A stretch of 64,000 nucleotides of DNA from Chitinophagaceae bacterium (GTDB taxonomy: Bacteria; Bacteroidota; Bacteroidia; Chitinophagales; Chitinophagaceae). The notes under the pieces were generated by a model. It did not search any database. It saw only the letters and a program-made list of their open reading frames with translations, and was not told the origin of the DNA. The stretch covers positions 1-64,000 of the forward strand of contig JAHBTL010000026.1 of assembly GCA_019638615.1 (NCBI GenBank), given 5' to 3'. The position numbers and the translations under genes are program-made. The first letter of the stretch is position 1. Every line of letters starts with the position of its first letter. Shown here one piece after another: positions 53,559 to 62,300 of this stretch.

Positions 53559-54074
53559 ATGAAATATTTATTGTTGATCGCCGTAACAGTCGCTGCGTTA
53601 ACTGCCAGTGCCCAGACACCCGAAGAAAGATTAACAAAGCTGGGAATTACCCTGCCGAAGGTATCTCCCCCTGTAGCAAGCTACGTAAATGCTGTCCGTT
53701 CGGGTAACCTGGTCTTTTTGGCAGGTAAAGGGCCGCTCAAAGACAACGGTGAATACATAAAAGGCAGGGTGGGGAAAGATCTTTCTATCGAAGAGGCGAA
53801 TGAAGCCGCACGATTGACTGCTATCCAGCAGCTCGCCGTTTTAAAAGCGGAGTTAGGCTCCCTTCAAAAAGTAAAGCGCATTGTAAAAGTTTCAGGGTTT
53901 GTAAACAGCGCCGATGATTTTTACGAACAGCCCAAAGTAATAAACGGCTTTTCGGATGTGATGATACAGGCGTTCGGCGAAAAAGGAAAACACGCCCGCA
54001 CCGCTTTAGGCGTAAACGCGTTGCCCTTTAATATGGCAGTAGAAGTGGAATTGATAGTGGAGGTAGTGGAGTAG
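53559..54074 (+). CDS. RidA (YjgF/UK114) family protein with signal peptide
   Basis: RidA proteins hydrolyse reactive enamine/imine intermediates released by PLP enzymes such as threonine dehydratase. Here a 19-residue signal peptide (MKYLLLIAVTVAALTASAQ) precedes the domain, which shows GNLVFLAGKGPL, GKDLSIEEANEAARLTAIQQL and NALPFNMAVEVELIVEV. Only a subset of family members is exported. I chose ATG 53559. The frame is open upstream from a TTG at 53529 that would overlap the GAPDH stop. The usual substrate-binding arginine region reads HARTALGVNALP, which keeps the family R. Confidence 0.82.
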   Translation: MKYLLLIAVTVAALTASAQTPEERLTKLGITLPKVSPPVASYVNAVRSGNLVFLAGKGPLKDNGEYIKGRVGKDLSIEEANEAARLTAIQQLAVLKAELGSLQKVKRIVKVSGFVNSADDFYEQPKVINGFSDVMIQAFGEKGKHARTALGVNALPFNMAVEVELIVEVVE

Positions 54075-54110
54075 GCGAGAGGGTTGTATTGAATTAAAGG
54101 AATATTGCCG

Positions 54111-54154
54111 AGGGAGAGCAGTCCCTGCAGTATGCAGGTTGGGATTGCTTCTCC
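54111..54154. terminator. long imperfect stem-loop between convergent genes
   Basis: GGAGAGCA-GTCCC (54113-54125) pairs with GGGATTGCTTCTCC (54141-54154) around a CTGCA/TGCAG inner hairpin. It lies between ridA and topA, which converge, and could terminate either transcript, though no T-run follows. Confidence 0.4.
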
Positions 54155-54224
54155 ACCGTAAAAAGAGGTTAATAATGGAAGTTTAATTCGGCGACTCACA
54201 AAACGGAACTGGCGAACCTTTGCG

Positions 54225-56798
54225 CTACTTCTTCTTTTTGGCAGCAGCCTTTTTAGACGCCGCTTTTTTTGCCGGGGCTTTTGCTTTTTTTTCTTTTTTA
54301 GCAAAAGCGCCTGGTACTTCAGCTTCAATGAATTGTTTTACCTCTTCCAGCGAAATGCCAGCCAGGTCATCGGCTGTATATTTAGCGCCATCCGCCTTTT
54401 TGGGGATCTTTACTATCTTTTTCCCGAATTTGATGATGGGACCCCACCGGGCGTTTTCCACCGATATTTTTTCATCGGCCCAGCGTTGTATATACCGGTT
54501 GCTTTCTTTCTCAATTTTTGCATCGATCAGCTCGTTCATCTCCGCCTGGGTAAGGCGCTCAAAATTGTACCTGCGCGGCACATTGATGAAGATGCCGTCC
54601 CATTTTATGAATGGGCCAAAACGTCCTGTACCTTTGGTAATGGGTTTGCCATCGTAAGTGCCGACCGGCGCTTCCGCTTTTTTCTTTGCTTCTATATACT
54701 GTACCGCTTTTTCAAGGTCAACGGAACCCAGGTCAGTTCCTTTAGGAATAGAAATGAAGTCATCACCCCATTTTACATATGGGCCGAACCTGCCTACATT
54801 CACAGATATTTCCTTTCCTTCGTATTCTCCTAACCCCGCCTGCGCTTTAAAAAGATCCATCGCCTCTTCAAAGCTGATGGTCTCTATACTCTGACCGGTA
54901 GGTATTTTCGCGAAACGGGGCTTTTCCTCATCATTCGTTGTGCCTATCTGCACCATCGGGCCATAACGCCCCATACGGGCTACAACCGGCTTCCCGCTTT
55001 CGGGATCTGCGCCCAGCTCTCTTTCACCCTTGATGCGTTCTGCCGTTTCAATCGTATTGTCAACATCTTTTTTGAAAGGAGTGTAGAAATCATCCAGCAT
55101 TTCATTCCATTTCATCTTTCCCTGTGCTACATCGTCAAATTCTTCTTCAATCCTGGCAGTAAAGCCATAATCCATGATATCGTCAAAATACTGTTTCAAA
55201 AAATCGGTTACTACCAGCCCCAGGTCGCTGGGGAAAAGCTTTGATTTTTCCGCGCCGGTCGTTTCCTGTTCGGTGAGCTTCGAAATTTTATCGTTCTTCA
55301 GCAGTATGATCCGGTAATCTCTTTTTACTCCTTCTTTGTCTCTTTTCTCAACATATCCTCTTTTTAATATCGTGGAAATAGTAGGAGCGTAGGTGGAAGG
55401 TCTTCCTATCCCCAGCTCTTCCAGCTTTTTTACCAGCGATGCTTCCGTAAAACGCGGCGCGGGGCGCGAAAAACGCTCTATCGCTTTCATTTCCCTGAAT
55501 ACCAGCTGCTGGTTGATCTCCAGCGGCGGCAGCATGCCTTCAGCGGCTTCTTCCTCCATATCATCCTCGTCCCTGTCTTCGCGGTACACTTTTAAAAAAC
55601 CTTCAAATTTCAATACTTCTCCCTGCGCGGTAAGCTCTTCGTTATTGGTGGAAATATTGATCTTTGCAATGGTTTTTTCCAGCTCCGCATCCGCCATCTG
55701 GCTTGCCATGGTACGCTTCCATATCAATTCGTACAGCTTGCGGCAATCCGCATCATCCACCGTTAACCTGTCCATCGCTGTCGGGCGTATGGCTTCATGG
55801 GCTTCCTGGGCCGATTCGTTTTTGTTTTTGTATTTGCGTACCTGCACATAATCGTTGCCGTATTGCGACCGTATCCTGTTGGTAATGTCACCAAGCGCAG
55901 TATCGCTTAGGTTCACACTATCGGTACGCATATAACTGATGTACCCGTTTTCGTACAGCTTTTGCGCCAGCAGCATGGTCCTGCTCACGGAGTATCCCAT
56001 TTTGCGCGATGCTTCCTGCTGCAAAGTAGAAGTGGTAAAAGGAGCTGCAGGTGATTTTCTTGCGGGTTTTACCTGAATATCCCTTACGGTATATGTAGCG
56101 CCTGTACAGCTTTGTAAAAAAGCCTCGGCATCCTTTGCCTGGTTGTATTTGGCGCCTTCCGCTTTAAAAGTCACATCTTTATTGCTGATGTCCTTTGCTT
56201 CAAACAGCGCTTCTACTTTAAAGGTGCTGGCAGCATTAAAGGCATTGATCTCTCTTTCGCGTTCTGCTATCAGCCTTACAGCTACACTCTGCACACGGCC
56301 GGCGCTCAGGTTATTGCGCATGCTCATTTTGCGCCAAAGCACAGGCGACAATTCAAACCCCACGATCCTGTCGAGGATACGGCGCGCCTGCTGGGCGTTG
56401 ACGAGGTTCATATCCAGCGTACGGGGCGATTGTACGGCAGACTGGATGGCAGGTTTGGTAATTTCATGAAAAACTATGCGCTTGGTTTTGGCGGGGTCCA
56501 ATCCCAGCACCTCGCACAAATGCCAGCTGATGGCTTCTCCTTCGCGGTCCTCATCCGTTGCCAGCCATACCTCGCTGCTCTTTTTGGCCAGCCCTTTTAA
56601 TTCCCTCACTACTTTTTCTTTTTCCTCCGGGATGATGTACCTGGGCTTAAAATGGTTATTGATATCAATGCCCATATCATTTTTCTCCAGGTCGCGGATA
56701 TGCCCGTAGCAGCTTTTTACCTCGAAATTGCTGCCGAGTATTTTTTCAATGGTTTTTGCCTTTGCCGGCGATTCTACTATCAATAAATTTTTTGCCAT
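54225..56798 (-). CDS. topA: DNA topoisomerase I
   Basis: Type IA enzyme that relaxes negative supercoils. The TOPRIM motifs are LLIVESPAKAKTIEKIL at the start and WLATDEDREGEAISWHL (about residue 110). The active-site tyrosine is in GYISYMRTDSVNLS (about 290). Four or so C-terminal repeats of the GRFGPYVKW type (for example RFGPFIKWDG) replace zinc fingers. The tail is a Lys/Ala-rich run (KKAASKKAAAKKKK). At 857 residues it is typical for Bacteroidota. Confidence 0.96.
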   Translation of the reverse strand: MAKNLLIVESPAKAKTIEKILGSNFEVKSCYGHIRDLEKNDMGIDINNHFKPRYIIPEEKEKVVRELKGLAKKSSEVWLATDEDREGEAISWHLCEVLGLDPAKTKRIVFHEITKPAIQSAVQSPRTLDMNLVNAQQARRILDRIVGFELSPVLWRKMSMRNNLSAGRVQSVAVRLIAEREREINAFNAASTFKVEALFEAKDISNKDVTFKAEGAKYNQAKDAEAFLQSCTGATYTVRDIQVKPARKSPAAPFTTSTLQQEASRKMGYSVSRTMLLAQKLYENGYISYMRTDSVNLSDTALGDITNRIRSQYGNDYVQVRKYKNKNESAQEAHEAIRPTAMDRLTVDDADCRKLYELIWKRTMASQMADAELEKTIAKINISTNNEELTAQGEVLKFEGFLKVYREDRDEDDMEEEAAEGMLPPLEINQQLVFREMKAIERFSRPAPRFTEASLVKKLEELGIGRPSTYAPTISTILKRGYVEKRDKEGVKRDYRIILLKNDKISKLTEQETTGAEKSKLFPSDLGLVVTDFLKQYFDDIMDYGFTARIEEEFDDVAQGKMKWNEMLDDFYTPFKKDVDNTIETAERIKGERELGADPESGKPVVARMGRYGPMVQIGTTNDEEKPRFAKIPTGQSIETISFEEAMDLFKAQAGLGEYEGKEISVNVGRFGPYVKWGDDFISIPKGTDLGSVDLEKAVQYIEAKKKAEAPVGTYDGKPITKGTGRFGPFIKWDGIFINVPRRYNFERLTQAEMNELIDAKIEKESNRYIQRWADEKISVENARWGPIIKFGKKIVKIPKKADGAKYTADDLAGISLEEVKQFIEAEVPGAFAKKEKKAKAPAKKAASKKAAAKKKK

Positions 56799-57005
56799 GG
56801 TATTGGTTAAACTCTGTGACCGGGAAAATATTGCAGGTGTGTTCTTTTAAACGAAATCTTAGGGTACCATTCCTGTTACAAAGGCAACGGAAACCTGGTT
56901 TTGCTGATCCAAATAGCAACAAAGCCACCTGCCGGACAATGTTTTCCCGCTCTAAAATTGCTGCAATATTAAAGTAAACAGTCAAAAAACAAAAAAAACA
57001 GGCAA

Positions 57006-57848
57006 TTACAAAAAATCAAGGATATGATCCATTACCGCACGATCGCGGTAGATTTTACGATGTCCCAGCCCCCGGGTAACAACAAATTGCAAATGATTAT
57101 GCTGGTCATTCTGAACCTTTTGGGCATCTGCAAAAGGTGTAATATCATCTTCTTCATCGTGCAGCCATAGAACCTTTGCCTTTATGTTATTCATGGCTCT
57201 CCGTATTGAATAGTATTGCGGGTTGATCCCTCCCTTTTGCTCTGTTATCTGCCCAAGCAGCGTCTTTATTTTTTTATTCAATCGTAATAAATGAGCAAAG
57301 TGGTCAATGGCCGATACGGTTTCGGTAGCAGGAGCAATCAATACCACTTTATTATTGCTGCTGTGGGGTAATTGTTCAAGCAGGTGTGCAAGCGCCAAAC
57401 CTCCGAACGAATGGGCCATAAAGGCGTCAAAAGGGCCGAATTGACGACAGATGGCTGAAAGCGTTTGTACATATTCAGGCAGGGTAATGGTTTTTCCTTC
57501 ACTTTTTCCATGCGCCTGCGCGTCAAACGCCACCACTTCATATTCTTTTTGTACCAGCCGGTCAGCATATATATCAAAATTGGTGGCGGCAGATTCAAAT
57601 CCATGTGCAATTAAAATCTTTTTTTTGCCTTGTGCGTTCCAGCGGTAACCATGCAGCCGGTAGTCGTTCACGGTAATGGTCAACTGCTCAGCCTTTTTTA
57701 TTATGGAGGATCCGGTAGATTGTTTCTTTTTTCGGGGAGTACAAAAAAGCGCGAAGGCCTTTTGCGCCGCTTTTCGAGGAGCCGCAAAAGAAATTACACG
57801 GAATTGAAGGCGGACGAAGGCAAGTGCTATTTTCTGCGATAATTTCAT
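57006..57848 (-). CDS. alpha/beta-hydrolase
   Basis: A cytoplasmic hydrolase of the lysophospholipase/esterase style: oxyanion loop HGFESAATNFDIYADRL (about residue 80), nucleophile elbow FMAHSFGGLALAHLLEQ (about 140), acid in LWLHDEEDDITPF (about 235) and histidine in GLGHRKIYRD at the C-terminus. I chose ATG 57848; the frame is open to 57869 through a GTG. The natural substrate is unknown. A -7 element lies just upstream. Confidence 0.83.
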   Translation of the reverse strand: MKLSQKIALAFVRLQFRVISFAAPRKAAQKAFALFCTPRKKKQSTGSSIIKKAEQLTITVNDYRLHGYRWNAQGKKKILIAHGFESAATNFDIYADRLVQKEYEVVAFDAQAHGKSEGKTITLPEYVQTLSAICRQFGPFDAFMAHSFGGLALAHLLEQLPHSSNNKVVLIAPATETVSAIDHFAHLLRLNKKIKTLLGQITEQKGGINPQYYSIRRAMNNIKAKVLWLHDEEDDITPFADAQKVQNDQHNHLQFVVTRGLGHRKIYRDRAVMDHILDFL

Positions 57849-57880
57849 GATATTGTTTATCAGAAACACTGAACGGGCGG

Positions 57881-57888
57881 CAAATATA
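57881..57888 (-). promoter_or_regulatory. -7 element TATATTTG upstream of the alpha/beta-hydrolase gene
   Basis: On the minus strand TATATTTG fully matches TAnnTTTG and would give a leader of about 27 bases before ATG 57848. No -33 TTG is visible. Confidence 0.4.
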
Positions 57889-57944
57889 CTGGTAAAGCAT
57901 ATTGACTAAAAGCCGGATATTATATTCACCTTATAATTTATACA

Positions 57945-58712
57945 ATGAATATCGTTTTAATAGGGACAGGGAATGTTGCTTTTGTGCTGGGAAACAGAAT
58001 ACATACAGCAGGACATACCATTGTGCAGGTAGTGGGCAGGAACCGGGAAAAAGCAACCGGACTGGCCCGGATGCTGCATGCTGAAGCAACCGATGATTTT
58101 AAAAAAATACACCAGCAGGCAGCTATATATATTATAGCTATAACAGACGACGCTTTATGGACAATCAGGGATAGTTTGTCAATACAAAGCGGTATTGTAT
58201 TGCATACGGCAGGGTCGGTGCCCAAAGATGTATTGCAGGGCCTGGGCAGCCATTACGGGATATTATACCCGCTGCAAAGCCTGCGCCGCGACCGGACTGA
58301 AATACCCGACATTCCATTTTTAATTGATGCCGACAATGATATTACCCTGGAAATAGTGAAATCGTTTGCGTCTGCTTTATCGCCCCTGGTGGAGCAGGCA
58401 GACGACAGCAAGCGGATGAAGCTGCATATTGGGGCTGTGCTTGTCAACAATTTTACCAATCATCTTTTTACGCTTGCCCAGTCTTTCTGCCGGCGGGAGC
58501 AACTGGATTTCCAATTACTGCTGCCGATTATCCGGGAAACCGCTGCCCGGCTGGACCAATATCCGGCAGCCACTATGCAAACGGGACCTGCCATCCGGAA
58601 TGACAGGGAGACTTTGCAAAAACAAGATCATTATCTTGACAAATACCCCGAGATCAAAAGAATATACGAGGTGTTTACGGAAAGCATCCGGGAGTTCCAC
58701 CCTGCTCGATAA
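57945..58712 (+). CDS. Rossmann-fold DUF2520 family protein
   Basis: The N-terminal NAD(P)-binding motif is NIVLIGTGNVAFVLGNRI. A 6-phosphogluconate-dehydrogenase-like C-terminal domain follows (DUF2520; ISPLVEQADDSKRMKLHIGAVLVNNFTNHL). Such proteins are called putative oxidoreductases of F420- or ProC-like style, with unknown substrate. It starts the + strand set that continues with the prenyltransferase and maf. Confidence 0.82.
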   Translation: MNIVLIGTGNVAFVLGNRIHTAGHTIVQVVGRNREKATGLARMLHAEATDDFKKIHQQAAIYIIAITDDALWTIRDSLSIQSGIVLHTAGSVPKDVLQGLGSHYGILYPLQSLRRDRTEIPDIPFLIDADNDITLEIVKSFASALSPLVEQADDSKRMKLHIGAVLVNNFTNHLFTLAQSFCRREQLDFQLLLPIIRETAARLDQYPAATMQTGPAIRNDRETLQKQDHYLDKYPEIKRIYEVFTESIREFHPAR

Positions 58713-58808
58713 TTATATCCAGCCCTGTAAGATGCGTAAATGCCGGAAATATCTTATTGATAACGTCAGGGATTTCCTATTTCCGATTTAGGGCTTTACC
58801 TTCACCCC

Positions 58809-59771
58809 ATGAAAATGATAGGCGCTTTTTTCAGACTTATCAGGTATCAAAATCTTATATTCATCGGCATTACCCAATGCCTTTTTTATTTCTGTATCCT
58901 CTACCCGGCCGTTCATCCCGGAGAGTTTTTTTCAGATGAATTAGCGCTTTTTATTCTTTTGGTATTGTCTTCCATTTTTATCGCTGCCGGCGGATATGTT
59001 ATCAATGACTATTTTGACTTGAATATAGACCAGGTAAACAAACCCAAACGGATAGTAGTGGAAAAACTAATACACCGGCGCTGGGCTATTATCTGGCACT
59101 GGCTATTGTCTACGGCAGGCGTGGTAATGGGGTTTTATATTTCGTTTGTCACGCGTAACTGGCTGATCGGGTTTTCCAATGTAGCCTGTGTTTTACTGTT
59201 ATGGGTATATTCAACCACTTTCAAAAAGAAATTGTTGTCAGGCAATATTATCATATCGCTGCTCACAGCATGGGTAGTATTTGTTGTGTTTTTTTTCATA
59301 GATCATTTTTCCTCCAATAGCATACCAGGCTGGCGCTTACACGGTGCTGTTGATAACGCGGTTCACCGGCGCACGATGCGGCTTACTTTTTTATACGGGG
59401 GATTTGCTTTTGTTATTTCGCTGATCAGGGAAGTCATTAAAGATATGGAGGACATCGAAGGGGATGCGCGTTACGGATGTAAAACCATGCCGATCGTTTG
59501 GGGAGTGCCTGTTGCCAAGGTATTTACAGGCGTATGGCTGATGGTGCTGACCGGTTCTTTGCTGGCTATCCAGTTTTACGCCATGTACCTGGGCTGGTGG
59601 TGGAGTATCCTGTATTGTACCTTGTTCATTATGGTTCCTTTACTGTGGATCACACGAAAGCTGTATGTTGCTGCGGTAGCGGCAGATTTTGCATACCTGA
59701 GCGGAGCGGTTAAGTTTGTAATGCTTACGGGCATCCTCTCCATGTTGTTCTTCAAATTGTATCATTCATGA
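58809..59771 (+). CDS. UbiA-family prenyltransferase
   Basis: A membrane enzyme with about nine helices. The two diphosphate-binding Asp motifs are NDYFDLNIDQVNKPKR (about residue 64) and REVIKDMEDIEGDARYG (about 205). Related Bacteroidota proteins are often annotated geranylgeranylglycerol-phosphate geranylgeranyltransferase, but menaquinone or haem prenylation cannot be excluded from sequence. It overlaps maf by 4 bases (ATGA). Confidence 0.83.
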   Translation: MKMIGAFFRLIRYQNLIFIGITQCLFYFCILYPAVHPGEFFSDELALFILLVLSSIFIAAGGYVINDYFDLNIDQVNKPKRIVVEKLIHRRWAIIWHWLLSTAGVVMGFYISFVTRNWLIGFSNVACVLLLWVYSTTFKKKLLSGNIIISLLTAWVVFVVFFFIDHFSSNSIPGWRLHGAVDNAVHRRTMRLTFLYGGFAFVISLIREVIKDMEDIEGDARYGCKTMPIVWGVPVAKVFTGVWLMVLTGSLLAIQFYAMYLGWWWSILYCTLFIMVPLLWITRKLYVAAVAADFAYLSGAVKFVMLTGILSMLFFKLYHS

Positions 59772-60343
59772 AAAAAATAATCCTGGCTTCGCAATCACCC
59801 CGCCGCAGGCAATTGCTGGAGTGGGCGGAAATAGATTTTGATATCATTGTACAATCAACGGATGAATCGTATCCTGCCGGTCTTCCTCCTGATGAAGTTG
59901 CCATTTATATCGCAAAACAAAAAGCCATCGCGGTAAAAGAGAGCGAAGCCTATCTTCGTTATGAAAGCAATCTTTCCGTATTAGCGGCTGACACGATCGT
60001 TGTATGCGAGGGGGAAATATTGAGCAAGCCCAAAGACAGGCAGGACGCAGTACGTATATTAAGCCTGCTGTCGGGGAAGAAACATGAGGTCATTACCGGC
60101 GTTGTTATTTTAAGCGGCGAACAAAATCCTGTAGCATTTGCAGATACTACAGAAGTGTGGTTTCATGACTTAACCCGGGAGCAGATTGTTTTTTACATAG
60201 ACAATTATAAACCGTATGACAAAGCCGGCGCCTATGCCATACAGGAATGGATCGGCGTTATTGGCATTAAAAAGATCAACGGCGATTTTTATAATGTGAT
60301 GGGACTGCCCGTAAGCAGGGTGGTGAGGAGCTTGGAAATGTAA
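59768..60343 (+). CDS. maf: Maf-type nucleoside triphosphate pyrophosphatase
   Basis: Hydrolyses dTTP/UTP or modified nucleotides to monophosphates, a housecleaning role. The family pattern is clear: ILASQSPRRRQLLEWAEI at the N-terminus, VLAADTIVVCEGEILSKPKD (about residue 73) and YKPYDKAGAYAIQEW near residue 150. At 191 residues it is typical. Its ATG overlaps the prenyltransferase stop by 4 bases, so the two are translationally coupled. Confidence 0.93.
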   Translation: MKKIILASQSPRRRQLLEWAEIDFDIIVQSTDESYPAGLPPDEVAIYIAKQKAIAVKESEAYLRYESNLSVLAADTIVVCEGEILSKPKDRQDAVRILSLLSGKKHEVITGVVILSGEQNPVAFADTTEVWFHDLTREQIVFYIDNYKPYDKAGAYAIQEWIGVIGIKKINGDFYNVMGLPVSRVVRSLEM

Positions 60344-60510
60344 GGGCAAGGGCAGTGGATGGTTGAGAGTGGACAATGGACAGTTGACGATGATTTTTGA
60401 TTTAGGATGACTATAAACTACAACCCACAAACGGTAAACAGTGCAATTTAAATTTCAAATTTCAAATCTCAAATTTCAAATCCACACCACAAATCAAAAA
60501 CATTCCGTAA
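60344..60510. repeat. composite intergenic repeat block after maf
   Basis: It holds 'gtggacaatggacagttgac', 'actataaactacaacccac' and the 24-base word at 60459-60482 that matches 37920-37943 exactly and 32124-32147 in reverse. There is no coding sense or clear promoter. Confidence 0.7.
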
Positions 60511-60554
60511 CTTACTGTCTTAACCTTTTGTAACACACTTTTTTGCTATTACCT

Positions 60555-61826
60555 ATGACCGAGAAACTTCTACAGTATATCTGGCAGATGCAGTACTTCA
60601 ATAAAACCGATCTGCATACCGTCGACCAGGAACCTCTTACCATTCTTCATCCCGGATTTTTAAACAAGCACCAGGGCCCCGATTTTACTGAAGCTAATAT
60701 TAAAATTGGTAATACCAGGTGGGCAGGAAATGTGGAGCTGCACGTAAAATCCTCCGACTGGAAGGCGCATCACCACGACAACGACCGGAACTATAAAAAT
60801 GTAATCCTGCATGTGGTATGGAAAAACGATTTCAGTGTGAAAGACAGCAATGGAGTTGAATTGCCCGTGCTGGTACTGGAAGACAGGGTTCCGAAGCTGC
60901 TGCTTACCCGTTATGAAGAGCTGATGTACAGCCAGTCTTATATTCCCTGTGAGAAAAGCGTTGCAGCGGTGCCTGGTTTGATTTGGATGTCGTGGAAAGA
61001 AAGAATAATAGCGGAACGACTGGAAAGAAAAGCCATTACGATAAAAAAATACCTGGATGAGACCAGTTTTCATTGGGAGGAAGTGTTCTGGTGGATGCTT
61101 GCCCGCAATTTTGGTATTACCGTTAACAGCAACGTTTTTGAAGAAATAGCGCGATCGGTACCTGTTACCATACTGGCAAAGCACAAATTGCAGATACACC
61201 AGCTTGAAGCTTTTCTTTTCGGGCAGGCCGGCCTGCTGCAACAGCGGTTCCGCGAAAGCTACCCTTTAATGCTCCAGAAAGAGTTCCGGTTTTATAAAAA
61301 GAAATATGGCTTTAAGCGTGTAAGTCAGCCTGTTCATTTTTTAAGGATGCGCCCGCAGAGTTTTCCAACCATACGGCTTGCGCAGCTGGCTGTTTTAATT
61401 CATCGTTCCAGCCACCTTTTTTCGGAGGTGAAGCAGGCAACGGACCTGCAGGAGATCAGGAAGCTGCTGGGCGTTACTGCCAACGATTACTGGCATTATC
61501 ATTACAGGTTCGATGAAGAAACAGCTTTTGCCGAAAAAACACTCGGGCATCAGATGATCAACAACATCCTCATTAATACGATTGTTCCTGTTGTATACGC
61601 ATATGGGCACCTGAACAGTGAGGAAGCTTTCAAAAACAAGGCAGTGAACTGGCTGAACGATATTCCTGCTGAGGAGAACGCTATTACCCGGCAGTGGAAA
61701 TTGCTGGGAATAACCAGTCAATCCGCTTTTGATTCACAAGCCATCAATGAACTGGCAAAGCGATATTGTTGCAATAAGCGTTGTCTTTCCTGTGCTGTAG
61801 GAAATGCTGTTTTAAAAAGAAGATAA
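60555..61826 (+). CDS. DUF2851 family protein
   Basis: A 423-residue protein of a family widespread in Bacteroidota with no known function. The N-terminal part has HPGFLNKHQGPDFTEANIKIG and WAGNVELHVKSSDW (about residues 30-65). The HHHDNDRNYKNVILHVVW segment resembles a nuclease-like core. The C-terminus ends in a cysteine cluster (C-C-N-K-R-C-L-S-C) that could bind metal. I chose ATG 60555; the frame is open from a TTG at 60543. Confidence 0.82.
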   Translation: MTEKLLQYIWQMQYFNKTDLHTVDQEPLTILHPGFLNKHQGPDFTEANIKIGNTRWAGNVELHVKSSDWKAHHHDNDRNYKNVILHVVWKNDFSVKDSNGVELPVLVLEDRVPKLLLTRYEELMYSQSYIPCEKSVAAVPGLIWMSWKERIIAERLERKAITIKKYLDETSFHWEEVFWWMLARNFGITVNSNVFEEIARSVPVTILAKHKLQIHQLEAFLFGQAGLLQQRFRESYPLMLQKEFRFYKKKYGFKRVSQPVHFLRMRPQSFPTIRLAQLAVLIHRSSHLFSEVKQATDLQEIRKLLGVTANDYWHYHYRFDEETAFAEKTLGHQMINNILINTIVPVVYAYGHLNSEEAFKNKAVNWLNDIPAEENAITRQWKLLGITSQSAFDSQAINELAKRYCCNKRCLSCAVGNAVLKRR

Positions 61827-61829
61827 TAA

Positions 61830-62252
61830 TCAATGAACGGGTATTTCGTTCCAGTTAAAAACCGTATTCACTTTTATATCCGGGTGAATGCTGTTAATGA
61901 CAGGGCAGGTATGGGCCGCTCTTTCAAGAATGGTTCTTTGTTTTTCATCCGGCACCAGGGTTTCCGGAAAATGAAATGTTAAATTTATACCGCTTATCCG
62001 CCTGGGATCGCTCGCCATGATCTTCTCTACATCTACCTTTATTCCTGCAATATCCAGCTCCATGTCCCGCGCTTTAATACCCATGATAGTGAGCATGCAG
62101 CTTGCCAGTGAAGTAGCTACCAGGTCAGACGGGGAAAATCTTTCGCCTTTTCCCTGGTTGTCGGGGGGGGCGTCAGTTTCAATTACAGTTCCTGATTTCA
62201 GATGGGTGCAAACCGTACGTAAATTTCCTTCGTACACTACTGTTGAAGTCAT
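61830..62252 (-). CDS. OsmC/Ohr family protein
   Basis: Thiol-dependent peroxidase-like protein of 140 residues. The two reactive cysteines are in SLASCMLTIMGIK (about residue 50) and AAHTCPVINSIHP (about 120), separated as in OsmC. I chose ATG 62252 (MTSTVVYEGN). The upstream open frame to 62405 crosses the start of the divergent gene and is not supported. It may detoxify organic hydroperoxides. Confidence 0.86.
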   Translation of the reverse strand: MTSTVVYEGNLRTVCTHLKSGTVIETDAPPDNQGKGERFSPSDLVATSLASCMLTIMGIKARDMELDIAGIKVDVEKIMASDPRRISGINLTFHFPETLVPDEKQRTILERAAHTCPVINSIHPDIKVNTVFNWNEIPVH

Positions 62253-62300
62253 TGTATTATTTTTGTTTAAATTTACGATTAAAGAACTAAAATATTCCAC

